Shown piece after piece: positions 7,936-16,586 of a stretch of 37,429 nucleotides of DNA; position 1 is the first letter of the stretch, and every line of letters begins with the position of its first letter. Under the pieces are notes generated by a model, which was not told the origin of the DNA, ran no database searches, and was given only the letters and a program-made list of their open reading frames with translations. This DNA comes from Phycisphaerae bacterium (GTDB lineage: Bacteria > Chloroflexota > Anaerolineae > 4572-78 > J111), in the NCBI GenBank assembly GCA_028285035.1, contig JANQQF010000176.1, positions 1-37,429 on the forward strand, read 5' to 3'. The position numbers were made by a program, and so were the translations under genes.

Positions 7936-8562
7936 CTACACTGCCTCAGCTTCTTGTGATTCCAACTCCAGCCTCATTTCTTCCAAGGCAGTAGCAGCAA
8001 CGTGACTTAAAATGGAGAGAAGAATAACATCGGTATCGCTAAATTCTTCTTGCTCTTTTTTGTTGAGGAGTTGGATCACTCCGACCATTTTGCTGCGAGT
8101 GATGAGGGGAACAGAGAGGATGGAACGGGTGAAGAAATCGAAGGTTTCGTCTACATTTGAGAAGAAACGGTCGTCTTGACGGGGGTTGTTTACGATGAGG
8201 GCTTCACGATTGGCCGCAACCCAGCCCGCAATCCCGGCGTCACCTTTGATACGATACCCCTGCAATTGTTCCTGCAAATCACCACGCACCGCAACAAAGA
8301 CCAACTCATCCGTTTCGGTGTCGAGCAGGGCCAGTGAGCCGCCTTCGGCCTTGAGCACACCCATCGCATTATCAAGAATCTGATATAGGAGGCTCATCAA
8401 ATTCTCTTCGGTGGTGATTTGCTTGGTGGCCCAATACAACTCTTGCAGTGAATCGGCATAGTAGCGTAAATTCTCGATCTCTTCACGCAAAATCTCATTA
8501 TCATCTGTTAAGCGTGAATTTTCCTGTTGCAAAAAACGAACTAACTGGGTTTGGTTCTGCAT
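7936..8562 (-). CDS. GAF-domain sensor protein with N-terminal coiled coil (208 aa)
   Basis: Residues 5-45 form a charged heptad-rich coiled coil. Residues 50-195 are a GAF domain with typical segments GGSLALLD, GIAGWVA, IVNNPRQDDRFF, SILSVPLI and GVIQLLNK. There is no output domain, so it probably acts by binding a small ligand and partnering another protein, or as a cyclic-nucleotide or redox sensor. GAGGAGG five bases before the ATG is a strong ribosome-binding site. It is transcribed divergently from ftsY, with its own promoter at 8623-8651. The ligand cannot be told from the sequence. Confidence 0.88.
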   Translation of the reverse strand: MQNQTQLVRFLQQENSRLTDDNEILREEIENLRYYADSLQELYWATKQITTEENLMSLLYQILDNAMGVLKAEGGSLALLDTETDELVFVAVRGDLQEQLQGYRIKGDAGIAGWVAANREALIVNNPRQDDRFFSNVDETFDFFTRSILSVPLITRSKMVGVIQLLNKKEQEEFSDTDVILLSILSHVAATALEEMRLELESQEAEAV

Positions 8563-8622
8563 TGTGGCCTCCTCGCTTCAGTGCGGTAGTAAGCTCTACA
8601 TAAATTGGGGATCAGTTTTTGC

Positions 8623-8651
8623 AGTATAGCAGAGATTAAAAAGAGTTTCAA
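8623..8651 (-). promoter_or_regulatory. Promoter of the GAF-domain gene
   Basis: On the minus strand, TTGAAA (8646-8651), a 17-bp spacer and TATACT (8623-8628) form a good sigma70 promoter about 60 bp before the ATG. Confidence 0.75.
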
Positions 8652-8660
8652 CTTTAATAG

Positions 8661-8709
8661 TTGGAAGGTTAGAGGGGGGGGAAGGATAAGTAGAATCGCA
8701 ACCTTCCAA
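8661..8709. repeat. 10-bp inverted repeat between divergent promoters
   Basis: TTGGAAGGTT (8661-8670) and AACCTTCCAA (8700-8709) are perfect inverted repeats with a 29-bp centre that includes a run of eight G. They lie between the GAF-gene and ftsY promoters, so they could be an operator or form a hairpin. Confidence 0.5.
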
Positions 8710-8718
8710 AATGATAGT

Positions 8719-8747
8719 TTGGATTCAGTCGAGGGATGTTATATAAT
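8719..8747 (+). promoter_or_regulatory. Promoter of ftsY
   Basis: TTGGAT (8719-8724), a 17-bp spacer and a perfect TATAAT (8742-8747) lie 38 bp before the ftsY ATG. Confidence 0.7.
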
Positions 8748-8785
8748 TTCAGCTTGATAATTTTTACCAAAAGGTAGGTCACCCT

Positions 8786-9709
8786 ATGTTCGGTTTTAAC
8801 CGAGATAAAATTAGAAATAGTTTGTCCCGCACCCGTAATTCGGTGTTTGGCCAAATTGCGGATTTATTTGGGGCGAGTGATATTGATGAGGAATTCTGGG
8901 AAGATTTAGAAGCGTTGTTGATTCAAGGCGATGTTGGGATTGAGACAACGATGACATTGTTGGAAGTTGTGCAAGACCGAGTTAGGCAGGAAGGCATCAC
9001 AAAAACGGATGGCGCTCAGCGTATTCTAAAAGAAGAGTTGTTCAATTTGATTGATGGCCACGGTCCTTCGCCAGTTGATAAAAAGCGGATTTTGACCGTG
9101 ATTTTGGTGGTTGGGGTCAATGGGTCTGGAAAGACGACTAGCATTGCCAAACTGGCCACATATTACAAACAACAAGGCAAAAAAGTGATGCTGGCGGCAG
9201 GGGATACTTTCCGGGCAGCGGCTATCGATCAGCTCAAGATTTGGGGCGAACGGGCTGACGTACCGATCATTGCCCATCAGCCTAATGCCGACCCAGGAGC
9301 GGTTGTCTTTGATGCCTTGAAAAGTGGCTTGGCCCGTAAAATGGACATTGTGATTATCGACACGGCTGGGCGATTACATACCAAGTTCAATTTGATGAAA
9401 GAGTTAGAAAAATTAAGTAGCATTGCTCGAAAACAAGTTCACGCCGCACCCCATGAGACTCTTCTCGTTTTGGACTCCACCACGGGTCAAAATGCTTTGT
9501 CTCAGGCCAAACATTTCAAAAAGAGTGCTGATATTACGGGGGTGGTTCTCACCAAATTAGATGGCACAGCCAAAGGCGGCGTCGTCTTTGCGGTTGGCAA
9601 AGAGCTTGGTGTGCCTGTTCGGTTCATTGGCACCGGTGAAGGAATGGATGATTTAACCCCGTTTGATCCGCAGGCCTTTATCGATGGCTTGTTTGAACCG
9701 GAAGTGTAG
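8786..9709 (+). CDS. ftsY: Signal recognition particle receptor FtsY
   Basis: SRP receptor GTPase that docks ribosome-nascent chain-Ffh complexes at the membrane for co-translational insertion. The N domain is about residues 1-85. The G domain has P-loop [31 protein letters not shown] and the closing [14 protein letters not shown]. At 307 residues it lacks the acidic A domain of proteobacterial FtsY, as is usual outside Proteobacteria. AGGTAGG precedes the ATG, and an own promoter is visible upstream. It is followed by an intergenic inverted repeat rather than a classic terminator. Confidence 0.97.
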   Translation: MFGFNRDKIRNSLSRTRNSVFGQIADLFGASDIDEEFWEDLEALLIQGDVGIETTMTLLEVVQDRVRQEGITKTDGAQRILKEELFNLIDGHGPSPVDKKRILTVILVVGVNGSGKTTSIAKLATYYKQQGKKVMLAAGDTFRAAAIDQLKIWGERADVPIIAHQPNADPGAVVFDALKSGLARKMDIVIIDTAGRLHTKFNLMKELEKLSSIARKQVHAAPHETLLVLDSTTGQNALSQAKHFKKSADITGVVLTKLDGTAKGGVVFAVGKELGVPVRFIGTGEGMDDLTPFDPQAFIDGLFEPEV

Positions 9710-9725
9710 TTAGCAAAGTAGCACA

Positions 9726-9767
9726 GTAACAAGGTTGCAAGGTTACAGGAGAAGTCTACCTTGTTAC
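9726..9767. repeat. Intergenic inverted repeat after ftsY
   Basis: GTAACAAGGT (9726-9735) and ACCTTGTTAC (9758-9767) are perfect 10-bp arms with a 22-nt loop. The loop contains AAGGTTACAGGAG, closely related to AAGGTAACAGGAG in the element at 6347-6423. This may terminate ftsY, but no T-run follows. Confidence 0.55.
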
Positions 9768-9797
9768 CCTATGACCCTGCCACTTGGCCGCCTTGTA

Positions 9798-10385
9798 TTA
9801 AGGTCGCCGAGTACTGACGATAAACATCTCACCTTCCAGGATTTCGAGTTGGGTGATTTCTAGATCGATTAGAATACCGGCCAAGGTTTCATTGACCGTC
9901 TGGGTAATCGACTCCAAAAGTGTATCTGGAAAATCAAAGGGTCCCATTTGAGCCTCTTCAACTTCGACTACTAATCGGCCATTGTCGACGATGGCTGAGG
10001 CGACAATGATTGAGTTGTTTGTTACCCCAAGCGTTGTGACGTCACCTGTGATATAAATCCGACCGGCTGTAAACCAAATTTGGGGATTGGTCAGGGGAAT
10101 TTGTCCCGTGGCAGATAGCTCATTGGCGACCAGCGATGTCATTTCTTCATTCGTCACACGCAACCGAGATTCGGTGGTCAACGTGGTTTCTTGCAGGGCC
10201 TGATTGAAATTTTGTTTGAGGCGGTCGGACGACTCCTGGTTGGTTGGAATCACACCTTCTGGCGGGCCAACTTGCTGAGCACTTCCCCCCAAATTACAGG
10301 CCAGACTCAAGAAACTTATGAGAAAAAGCGTCAGCCAAATTTTGTTTCTCCGAATTCGATGAAATGTATCATATAAATAAGTCAT
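9798..10385 (-). CDS. Predicted lipoprotein (195 aa)
   Basis: Exported protein with a basic N-region (HRIRRNK), a hydrophobic core and a lipobox-like SLAC ending at C30, so probably lipid-anchored on the outer face of the membrane. The mature part has the pattern VTNEEMTSLV, then short beta strands and FPDTLLESITQTVN, reminiscent of YpmS/LmeA-type lipid-binding proteins; this resemblance is weak. A start 18 nt upstream is possible, but its first codons contain the AAGGA that best serves the ATG at 10385. It is divergent from scpB. Confidence 0.75.
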   Translation of the reverse strand: MTYLYDTFHRIRRNKIWLTLFLISFLSLACNLGGSAQQVGPPEGVIPTNQESSDRLKQNFNQALQETTLTTESRLRVTNEEMTSLVANELSATGQIPLTNPQIWFTAGRIYITGDVTTLGVTNNSIIVASAIVDNGRLVVEVEEAQMGPFDFPDTLLESITQTVNETLAGILIDLEITQLEILEGEMFIVSTRRP

Positions 10386-10468
10386 ATTTGTCATTCCTTG
10401 CAAACACGATAAACTCTATAAGTTCGTATGAAGACTACAAACCAAAATTATAACATCCGAAACGTAAG

Positions 10469-11065
10469 ATGACAACAGATAACCAAATACCCTTATCAAC
10501 AATTATAGAAGGTTTACTTTTCGTCGCATCAGAGCCTGTCACAATCGGCGATTTAGCCTCGGCAGTAGGGTGCCGTGAAGCGGAAGTGGATGCCACATTG
10601 GTTGAATTGAAGTCATTACTGTCCACCCGTGGCATTCGTGTCCAGCGGCAAGGGCAGTTAATTCAATTGGTTAGCGCCCCTGGGTTGACCGAATACATTG
10701 AGAAATTTTTAGGATTATCTAATACAACCAGGCTATCAACCCCAGCCTTGGAAACGTTGGCGATGATTGCCTATCGTCAGCCCATTACCCGTCCTGAGAT
10801 TGAAGCCATTCGTGGTGTGAATAGTGATGGCGTATTGCGGACCTTGATTAGCAAAGGGTTGGTTGAGGAGGTTGGCCGATTGGACTCAGTGGGGCATCCG
10901 GCTCTATTTGGCACAACTTTTGAGTTCCTCCGATTTTTTGGCCTGGAAGAACTGGGTGAGCTGCCGGAGTTGAAGCTGCCTGAGCCAGATGCCGATGAGG
11001 GCCTTGAAGAGCTCCCTGAAATTGAAAGTGTTTCTGATATCTTAGATGCTGAAATGGACTCATGA
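10469..11065 (+). CDS. scpB: Segregation and condensation protein B (ScpB)
   Basis: Winged-helix kleisin-partner that forms the Smc-ScpA-ScpB condensin complex for chromosome segregation. The two winged-helix domains are recognisable, including LEGLLFVASEPVTIGDLA near the N-terminus and ETLAMIAYRQPITRPEIEAI-type sequence at about residues 93-112, the family signature. The C-terminus is acidic. Its TGA overlaps the ATG of the next gene (ATGA), so translation with the pseudouridine synthase is coupled. scpA is not in this window. The ribosome-binding site is weak. Confidence 0.95.
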   Translation: MTTDNQIPLSTIIEGLLFVASEPVTIGDLASAVGCREAEVDATLVELKSLLSTRGIRVQRQGQLIQLVSAPGLTEYIEKFLGLSNTTRLSTPALETLAMIAYRQPITRPEIEAIRGVNSDGVLRTLISKGLVEEVGRLDSVGHPALFGTTFEFLRFFGLEELGELPELKLPEPDADEGLEELPEIESVSDILDAEMDS

Positions 11066-11868
11066 CAGATCGAACCGAACGTTTACAAAAAGTGATGGCC
11101 CACGCTGGGATTGCCTCTCGCAGGGCCAGTGAAGCCTTGATTTTGGCGGGACGGGTAAAGGTGAATGGTCAAGTTGTGACCGAACTTGGGACTAAAGTCG
11201 ATCCAAAGCGCGACAAGATTGTTGTGGATGATACGGTCATCTCGAAGAAAACAGAGTCACTGGTTTATATTGCACTCAACAAACCGTCTGGGGTGCTGAG
11301 TGCAGCCAGTGATGATCGTGGCCGAAAAACTGTGCTGGATTTAGTCGATGTGCCAGAGCGCATTTATCCAGTGGGTCGTCTGGATTTGAACAGTGAAGGG
11401 CTGATTTTATTGACCAACGATGGCTCTTTGGCCGAACGGATGATGCACCCTCGCTATCACGTTGAAAAAGAGTATCAGGTGTTGGTTAAGGGGAAACCTT
11501 CGTTGCCGACCCTCGAAAAGTGGCGTAAAGGCCAAGTGGAACTTGAGGGGGAGGCAACTGCGCCAGCTACGGTGCAAATCCTGAATGTTGAGAAGGATAA
11601 CAACGTGTGGTTACGGGTTGTCATCACCGAAGGACGGAAACGACAAATTCGCGAAATCGCTAAAATTTTGGGGCATCCGGTACTACGTCTGGAGCGAGTT
11701 CGAATGGGCACTCTAAAATTGGGCCAGTTGAGAGTAGGCAAATGGCGTCATCTGAATCCCGGCGAAATCAATCGACTGAAGGAACTGGTCGCTGGCAAAG
11801 GGCAGAAATCAACGAGACGAAAGTCAGCTCCCCCCAAATCTACGAAGACATCTTCTCCGAAAAAATAA
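11062..11868 (+). CDS. rluB: Large-subunit rRNA pseudouridine synthase, RluB/RsuA family
   Basis: Isomerises a uridine of 23S rRNA (position 2605 in E. coli numbering for RluB) to pseudouridine. It has an N-terminal S4 RNA-binding domain (RLQKVMAHAGIASRR, residues 5-65) and the catalytic signature GRLDLNSEGLILLTNDG with the nucleophilic Asp. The last 25 residues are a Lys/Ser/Pro-rich basic tail, likely for RNA contact. It overlaps scpB by 4 bp and precedes cmk, a gene order common in bacteria. The RluB rather than RsuA choice rests on context and length. Confidence 0.93.
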   Translation: MTDRTERLQKVMAHAGIASRRASEALILAGRVKVNGQVVTELGTKVDPKRDKIVVDDTVISKKTESLVYIALNKPSGVLSAASDDRGRKTVLDLVDVPERIYPVGRLDLNSEGLILLTNDGSLAERMMHPRYHVEKEYQVLVKGKPSLPTLEKWRKGQVELEGEATAPATVQILNVEKDNNVWLRVVITEGRKRQIREIAKILGHPVLRLERVRMGTLKLGQLRVGKWRHLNPGEINRLKELVAGKGQKSTRRKSAPPKSTKTSSPKK

Positions 11869-11908
11869 CAATCATCAAGCAAACAAAAATTTTGAGGTAG
11901 ACTTTAAC

Positions 11909-12598
11909 GTGACTTCCCCATCGACGATTACAATTGATGGTACAGCGGCAGCGGGCAAAAGTACCGTTGCTGAACGTCTAGCCCAATCAATGGGCTATTT
12001 ATATTTTGATACAGGAATTATGTATCGGGCTGTAACGTGGGCTGTGTTGGATCGCGGGCTTGACTTAACTGATGTTGAAGCCATCTCCGCCTTGGCTGAG
12101 GAAATGGTAATTGAAGTAATACAAGATGGCCCAGATGATGGTCGGCAAAATACGGTGCTGGTGGATAAACAGGACATAACTTGGGAACTGCGGACTCCAG
12201 ATGTCGATGCGAATGTTTCTTCAATCTCTTCACATCCTCGTGTACGCACAGCCTTGACTAATCAACAACGTCGAATTGCAGCGACAGGCTCGATTGTTAT
12301 GGTTGGCCGAGATATTGGTACGGTCGTTTTGCCTGAAGCTGATCTCAAGATTTTTATGGTTGCTTCGCCAGAGGAGCGGGCTAGACGCCGTCACCGAGAT
12401 GCTTTGAATCGAGGTCGTCTGGATAGCTATAAAGATATTCTTGCCGCTATCTTAGCCCGAGATGAGCTTGACCGAAATAATCCTGTTTCGCCGATGGTTC
12501 CGGCGAAGGATGCGATTGTCATTGAAACCGATAACCTCTCAATTGAAGAGGTACAGCAGGTTATCGAGCAACTAATTGCTCAGACCTCAAAAGCTTGA
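11909..12598 (+). CDS. cmk: Cytidylate kinase
   Basis: Phosphorylates CMP and dCMP to the diphosphates with ATP. It has the P-loop GTAAAGKST near the N-terminus, YFDTGIMYRAV, GRDIGTVVLP, and the LID region EERARRRHRDAL. At 229 residues it has normal bacterial length. It starts at a GTG with GAGGT about 11 nt upstream, a rather long spacing. The third gene of the scpB-rluB-cmk unit, 40 bp after the pseudouridine synthase. Confidence 0.95.
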   Translation: MTSPSTITIDGTAAAGKSTVAERLAQSMGYLYFDTGIMYRAVTWAVLDRGLDLTDVEAISALAEEMVIEVIQDGPDDGRQNTVLVDKQDITWELRTPDVDANVSSISSHPRVRTALTNQQRRIAATGSIVMVGRDIGTVVLPEADLKIFMVASPEERARRRHRDALNRGRLDSYKDILAAILARDELDRNNPVSPMVPAKDAIVIETDNLSIEEVQQVIEQLIAQTSKA

Positions 12599-12725
12599 TT
12601 TTTTGAGTATTCACGACAAATTTTCCAGAATACACGCTACACTTGACCTCTAGTAATTTGAGTTTATCTTAATTTATAAGATCAGTTCTTCAAACCCTGA
12701 CCTTGTTTGATATTAATTTTTCGAC

Positions 12726-12754
12726 TTGACAAACAGACTCAACCTTTTTATGAT
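12726..12754 (+). promoter_or_regulatory. Promoter of the glmS ribozyme-glmS transcript
   Basis: TTGACA (12726-12731), a 17-bp spacer and TATGAT (12749-12754). Transcription would start near 12761, about 56 nt before the ribozyme cleavage site. Confidence 0.8.
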
Positions 12755-12809
12755 TGTAGTGATCCATCTGATGGAGGTGTAAATGAAATAATCTAAAATG
12801 AATATCGAG

Positions 12810-12975
12810 GATAATTAGCGCCTGACCCTATGTAATGTAGGGTGACGAGGAGCAGGGTTATCGAAATTTCGGCGGGTACCTGCCGGGCGACGACCATCGT
12901 CCGAATTGTCCTCACATCCCCCTCTTGGGAAAGAGCCACTTTGGCTTAAAAGTCTTTCGACAAAACCAGCGAGTA
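12810..12975 (+). ncRNA. glmS self-cleaving ribozyme/riboswitch
   Basis: Upstream of glmS, the conserved core of this ribozyme is in order: AGCGCC (cleavage expected between A12817 and G12818), a P2 hairpin ACCCTA/TAGGGT, GACGAGG (12844-12850), a P2.1 pairing AGCAGG/CCTGC flanking TTATCGAAATTTCGGCGG, then P3 and P4-like hairpins including CTCTT-GGGA-AAGAG. In the known class, glucosamine-6-phosphate acts as coenzyme for cleavage, which lowers glmS expression when the product is abundant. The 3' boundary is approximate. Confidence 0.92.
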
Positions 12976-13217
12976 ATTGTTGGAACAAAACGGTAGACAA
13001 TGGTCAGTGTTCAGCGACAATACAGTAGCATTGTTTAAATGTTACCTGTCTATAAATAAAGTCGTAATTCATTCCAGAAAAAAATTAAAACTGAAATACA
13101 CAAAAATCTGCACATCTAAATGGTGTTTTGCCTGAGAGGATAGATGCATTTTGTGCTATTTTTATACGTATTATGTTATTGATAGGTCAATTTTTGACCT
13201 GTAAAAAGGAGCTAATT

Positions 13218-15059
13218 ATGTGTGGTATCGTTGGTTATGTTGGTGCAAAACAAGGCCCAGAAATCGTTTACAGCGGGCTTAGTCGATTGGAATATCGTGG
13301 CTATGATTCTGCCGGGATTGCGGCCATCAACGGGGATTTAGCGATCCGTCGAGCAGCCGGGAAGTTGTCGAATTTGCAAGCAAAGCTCAAAGAGGCCCCC
13401 CTGAATGGAAATGTTGCGATCGGTCATACCCGCTGGGCGACCCACGGACCGCCTGTGGAGCGCAATGCACACCCTCATATTGATGAGGAGAGCGTGATTG
13501 CGGTGGTGCAAAATGGTATTGTCGAAAACTTTATTCCTCTGCGAACCCAGCTACAAGAGGAAGGTCACGTATTCAAATCTGATACAGACACCGAAGTAAT
13601 TACCCACCTCATTGACAAACACCTTACCGAAGGGGATGATCTTGAGACAGCCTGCCGCCGCGCGTTCAAAATGCTTGATGGGGCACACGCTATTTCAGTC
13701 ATTAGTAAGGACGAGCCAGACAAAATTATTACAGTGCGGCTGGGCAATGCTGGCGGGGTGATTGTTGGCTTGGGTGAGGATGAAAATTATCTAGCTTCGG
13801 ATATTCCGGCAATTCTGGAATACACCCAACGGATGGTTTTCCTGGAAAGCCACGAGATGGCGGTTATTACGGCAGATGAGGTTACGTACAGTACGTTGGA
13901 TGGTGAACCGCTTGAGAAGAAGTATCAAATGATCAATTGGGATCCCATCAGTGCGGTTAAGGGGCAATATCGCCACTTTATGCAGAAAGAAATTTATGAA
14001 CAACCTCAATCCATTCAGGCGACAATGCGGGGTCGGGTTGATTTTATCAATGGCCAAATCAAGTTTGAGGAGTTACAGCTAACACCCGAAGAAGCTAAAT
14101 CAATCAACCGTATCGTCATCACGGCTTGTGGTACCTCTGCCTATGCTGGGCGGGTTGGGCAGTTCATCATTGAAAAATTGGCCCGTGTCCCTGTTTCTGT
14201 CGACTACGCCTCCGAGTTTCGTTATCGTGACCCGATGCTTAATGAAAATACCGTCGTTTTGGCGATCACCCAATCTGGTGAAACGGTAGATACGCTAGCT
14301 GCTCTCGAAGAAGGGCGCGAAAAGGGAGCCAAGACTTGGGCGATTGTTAATGCGCAGGGCAGTATGGCCCACCGGATTACGGATGGAAAAATCCTGATGC
14401 AGGCTGGCCCTGAGATTGGGGTAGCCAGCACTAAAGCCTTTACCACCACTTTAACCGATTTGACGATGCTAGGCATTTATCTGGGCCAAATGCGAGGACA
14501 TCTTTCGAGCGAAGAAAGCTGGAAGTTGGTAGCTCAACTGGCGCACTTGCCCGAAGTGGTCGGCGAGGTTTTGACCGAGGGATACAACAATTACGAATTG
14601 CTGGCTAATACCTTCTACGAGGCTGAGCACTTTCTCTTCCTTGGGCGTGGCTACAACTACCCGATTGCCTTGGAAGGGGCGTTGAAGTTGAAAGAGATTA
14701 GCTACATTCACGCCGAAGGGTATCCCGCTGGTGAAATGAAGCATGGTCCGATCGCACTGATTGATGAGAAGATGCCAGTCGTTTGTATCGCTACCAAAGA
14801 TCATGTTTATGACAAAATGATCAGTCAAATCGAGCAGGTGCGGGCCCGCAATGGGATTGTGATTTCAGTTATCAATGATGGTGATGAAGAGCTTAAAACT
14901 AAATCGGATTACACTCTACGCATTCCCGAAACGCATCCGATTTTAACCCCGATTATCTCGGTCATTCCGTTACAATTGCTGGCCTATCACACTGCTGTTC
15001 GTCGTGGGGCAGATGTGGATCAGCCACGAAACTTGGCTAAGAGCGTTACCGTAGAGTAA
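13218..15059 (+). CDS. glmS: Glutamine-fructose-6-phosphate aminotransferase (isomerizing)
   Basis: Makes glucosamine-6-phosphate from fructose-6-phosphate and glutamine, the first committed step of amino-sugar and peptidoglycan precursor synthesis. The N-terminal class II glutamine amidotransferase domain begins MCGIVGYVG, with Cys2 as nucleophile after Met removal. GHTRWATHG follows. Two SIS domains (about 290-425 and 460-600) bind the sugar phosphate, and the protein ends NLAKSVTVE as family members do. A longer frame from 13128 exists, but Cys must be N-terminal and AAGGAG precedes the ATG at 13218. Length is 613 residues, typical. It is controlled by the upstream ribozyme. Confidence 0.98.
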   Translation: MCGIVGYVGAKQGPEIVYSGLSRLEYRGYDSAGIAAINGDLAIRRAAGKLSNLQAKLKEAPLNGNVAIGHTRWATHGPPVERNAHPHIDEESVIAVVQNGIVENFIPLRTQLQEEGHVFKSDTDTEVITHLIDKHLTEGDDLETACRRAFKMLDGAHAISVISKDEPDKIITVRLGNAGGVIVGLGEDENYLASDIPAILEYTQRMVFLESHEMAVITADEVTYSTLDGEPLEKKYQMINWDPISAVKGQYRHFMQKEIYEQPQSIQATMRGRVDFINGQIKFEELQLTPEEAKSINRIVITACGTSAYAGRVGQFIIEKLARVPVSVDYASEFRYRDPMLNENTVVLAITQSGETVDTLAALEEGREKGAKTWAIVNAQGSMAHRITDGKILMQAGPEIGVASTKAFTTTLTDLTMLGIYLGQMRGHLSSEESWKLVAQLAHLPEVVGEVLTEGYNNYELLANTFYEAEHFLFLGRGYNYPIALEGALKLKEISYIHAEGYPAGEMKHGPIALIDEKMPVVCIATKDHVYDKMISQIEQVRARNGIVISVINDGDEELKTKSDYTLRIPETHPILTPIISVIPLQLLAYHTAVRRGADVDQPRNLAKSVTVE

Positions 15060-15075
15060 GATACGCATCATGATC

Positions 15076-15116
15076 AAAATGAGGGATTAGTTTTTGTCTA
15101 ATCCCTCATTTTCTTT
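15076..15116 (+). terminator. Intrinsic terminator of glmS
   Basis: A perfect stem of about 14 bp, AAATGAGGGATTAG with CTAATCCCTCATTT, and a 6-nt T-rich loop, followed by TTCTTT. Confidence 0.93.
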
Positions 15117-15171
15117 ATCTTTGTGAGGTTTCATACATCTCACATCTATTTGTTTGATTATCCTTACCCTT

Positions 15172-15672
15172 ATGTCTCAATTACCCCCTTGCCCAAAATG
15201 CCAACAAGTTGACCAAATTCGATCGATTCACGTGATCGTTGCTGAAGAGCCACCGACGGCTTTGAGCCGTATGTTGGCCCCACCTGTCCACCCGCAGATC
15301 GAAGCTGTGGGAGTTTGGAGCCGCTATGGCGGCATCATTTTTATCGTGGGTGGGGTGTGCTCAATTTTGACCGGTGTGGCCACAATATGGCCAGCTTTAT
15401 CAGGCGGGGCCGTCGACTCGCAAATGGTACAGCTGGGTTTATCAATGGTGTTTGGCCTGGGCATTATCGGGGCAGGCTGGGCTTCCCTACGCAAAAATGC
15501 GAAAAAGACTAAAACGGAACAGGCTCAGTTTAAAGTAGCCACGACGCGGTGGGAAGCGGTGCATGACCGCTGGGCGCGGCTTTTCTACTGTGAGCGCGAT
15601 CAGGGCATTTTTGACCCGATGGAAAATAAGTTGGTCGAACCTAGTGAGATGTTGAGCTATTTGGAGGGATAA
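15172..15672 (+). CDS. Zinc-ribbon membrane protein, hypothetical (166 aa)
   Basis: Small membrane protein with an N-terminal CPKC half zinc ribbon (C7, C10), two hydrophobic segments (about residues 54-78 and 88-108), a basic KKTKTEQAQ stretch and a C-terminal FYCERDQGIFDP segment that may supply the other cysteine of the ribbon. I recall this general layout from uncharacterised bacterial proteins but no function. An in-frame TTG at 15154 would add six residues; neither start has a good ribosome-binding site. It converges on the RpiR-type regulator gene. Confidence 0.7.
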   Translation: MSQLPPCPKCQQVDQIRSIHVIVAEEPPTALSRMLAPPVHPQIEAVGVWSRYGGIIFIVGGVCSILTGVATIWPALSGGAVDSQMVQLGLSMVFGLGIIGAGWASLRKNAKKTKTEQAQFKVATTRWEAVHDRWARLFYCERDQGIFDPMENKLVEPSEMLSYLEG

Positions 15673-15712
15673 AATTGGGGGAGATTCACGAACTCGATAC
15701 TTGATACTTCAG

Positions 15713-16567
15713 TTAGTACGTTTTCGGAATAATCGCCTCATTAATTCGTTTTTCAATTTTTATCGTTCGATCCAAATGTTTGAGTGATAGAACCACATTT
15801 AAAGCATCGATGATCGTGGTTTGGGCTACCCTGGACGCAATCGCATCCGTGCGAGTTTCCTGAGATACACTCAATAAAACGATATCAGCGAGTTTCGTTA
15901 GGGGTGATTGGGCGTTACTCGTAATGCACAAGGTGCGTGCCTCTTGGCGCTTTGCCTCTTCTAATATTGTAATTGGGTCGCGAGTTTCCCCAGAATGAGA
16001 TATGACGATAACCACATCTTGTGGTGTTAAGAGCGCGGCCTGAAGTAATTGGGTATGGGTATCGGCGGGTAACAAGCAGGGCAGTCCTAATCGAAATAGC
16101 TTGTGAAATGTTCCTTTTGCTACTGATTCCGAGGCACCGATGCCAACGATTAAAATTTGTTGAGCCTCATCAAGCAATTGCACTGCTTGATTGAAAGCCC
16201 CCTCATCAAGCATTTCCAAAGTGTCATACAAAGCTTGAATATTGGTCATAAACACTTTGCGAGCCACGGTAGACGGCGCATCATCGTGAGCGATGTGGTC
16301 ATGAATGAGCTGGGTAGGGCTGGCCAAATCCTGGGCAAGCGCAATCTTTAGATCTGTAAATCCTCGAAACCCTGTATTGCGACATAATCGCAATACAGTT
16401 GTATCACTGACCCCACAAGCTTGGGCAATATGTGCCATTGAAGCATGCATTGCTGTTTCTGGATTTTGTAATATCCAGTTCGCAACCTGTGTCTCAGAGT
16501 CGGATAAGGATCGTAGTTTGCTTCGTAGGCGAGCTAATGAGCTAGGCGGTTTGGCTAAATTGGTCAT
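15713..16567 (-). CDS. MurR/RpiR-family transcriptional regulator (HTH + SIS)
   Basis: Sugar-phosphate-responsive regulator. It has an N-terminal helix-turn-helix of the RpiR type (about residues 5-80, with MAHIAQACGVSDTTVLRLCR) and a C-terminal SIS domain (about 125-260, with ILIVGIGASES and VVIVISHSGETRDP), where phosphosugars bind in this family. It lies 68 bp downstream of the pseudouridine-5'-phosphate glycosidase gene on the same strand, so it probably regulates that gene in response to ribose-5-phosphate or a related sugar phosphate; this is inference. A TTG at 16621 would extend it by 18 residues, but it lies inside an intergenic hairpin, so I prefer the ATG at 16567. Neither start has a clear ribosome-binding site. 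Confidence 0.9.
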   Translation of the reverse strand: MTNLAKPPSSLARLRSKLRSLSDSETQVANWILQNPETAMHASMAHIAQACGVSDTTVLRLCRNTGFRGFTDLKIALAQDLASPTQLIHDHIAHDDAPSTVARKVFMTNIQALYDTLEMLDEGAFNQAVQLLDEAQQILIVGIGASESVAKGTFHKLFRLGLPCLLPADTHTQLLQAALLTPQDVVIVISHSGETRDPITILEEAKRQEARTLCITSNAQSPLTKLADIVLLSVSQETRTDAIASRVAQTTIIDALNVVLSLKHLDRTIKIEKRINEAIIPKTY

Positions 16568-16586
16568 CGTTGGGAGCTTTCTATAT

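Larger units (their letters stand above)
12599..13217. other. Long glmS leader region
   Basis: This 619-bp stretch has no protein gene. It holds a short AT-rich hairpin candidate near 12668-12690, the glmS promoter (12726-12754), a small TCCAT-CTG-ATGGA hairpin (12763-12775), the glmS ribozyme (about 12810-12975), and then about 240 bp of AT-rich leader in which I see nothing else before the GlmS ribosome-binding site. Confidence 0.8.

Noticed and set aside
12815..13000. Minus-strand 61-codon frame over the glmS leader
   Set aside because: It coincides with the ribozyme core on the opposite strand; RNA structure explains the sequence.
13128..13217. N-terminal extension of GlmS
   Set aside because: GlmS needs Cys at position 2 (MCGIVGY), and AAGGAG sits directly before the ATG at 13218.
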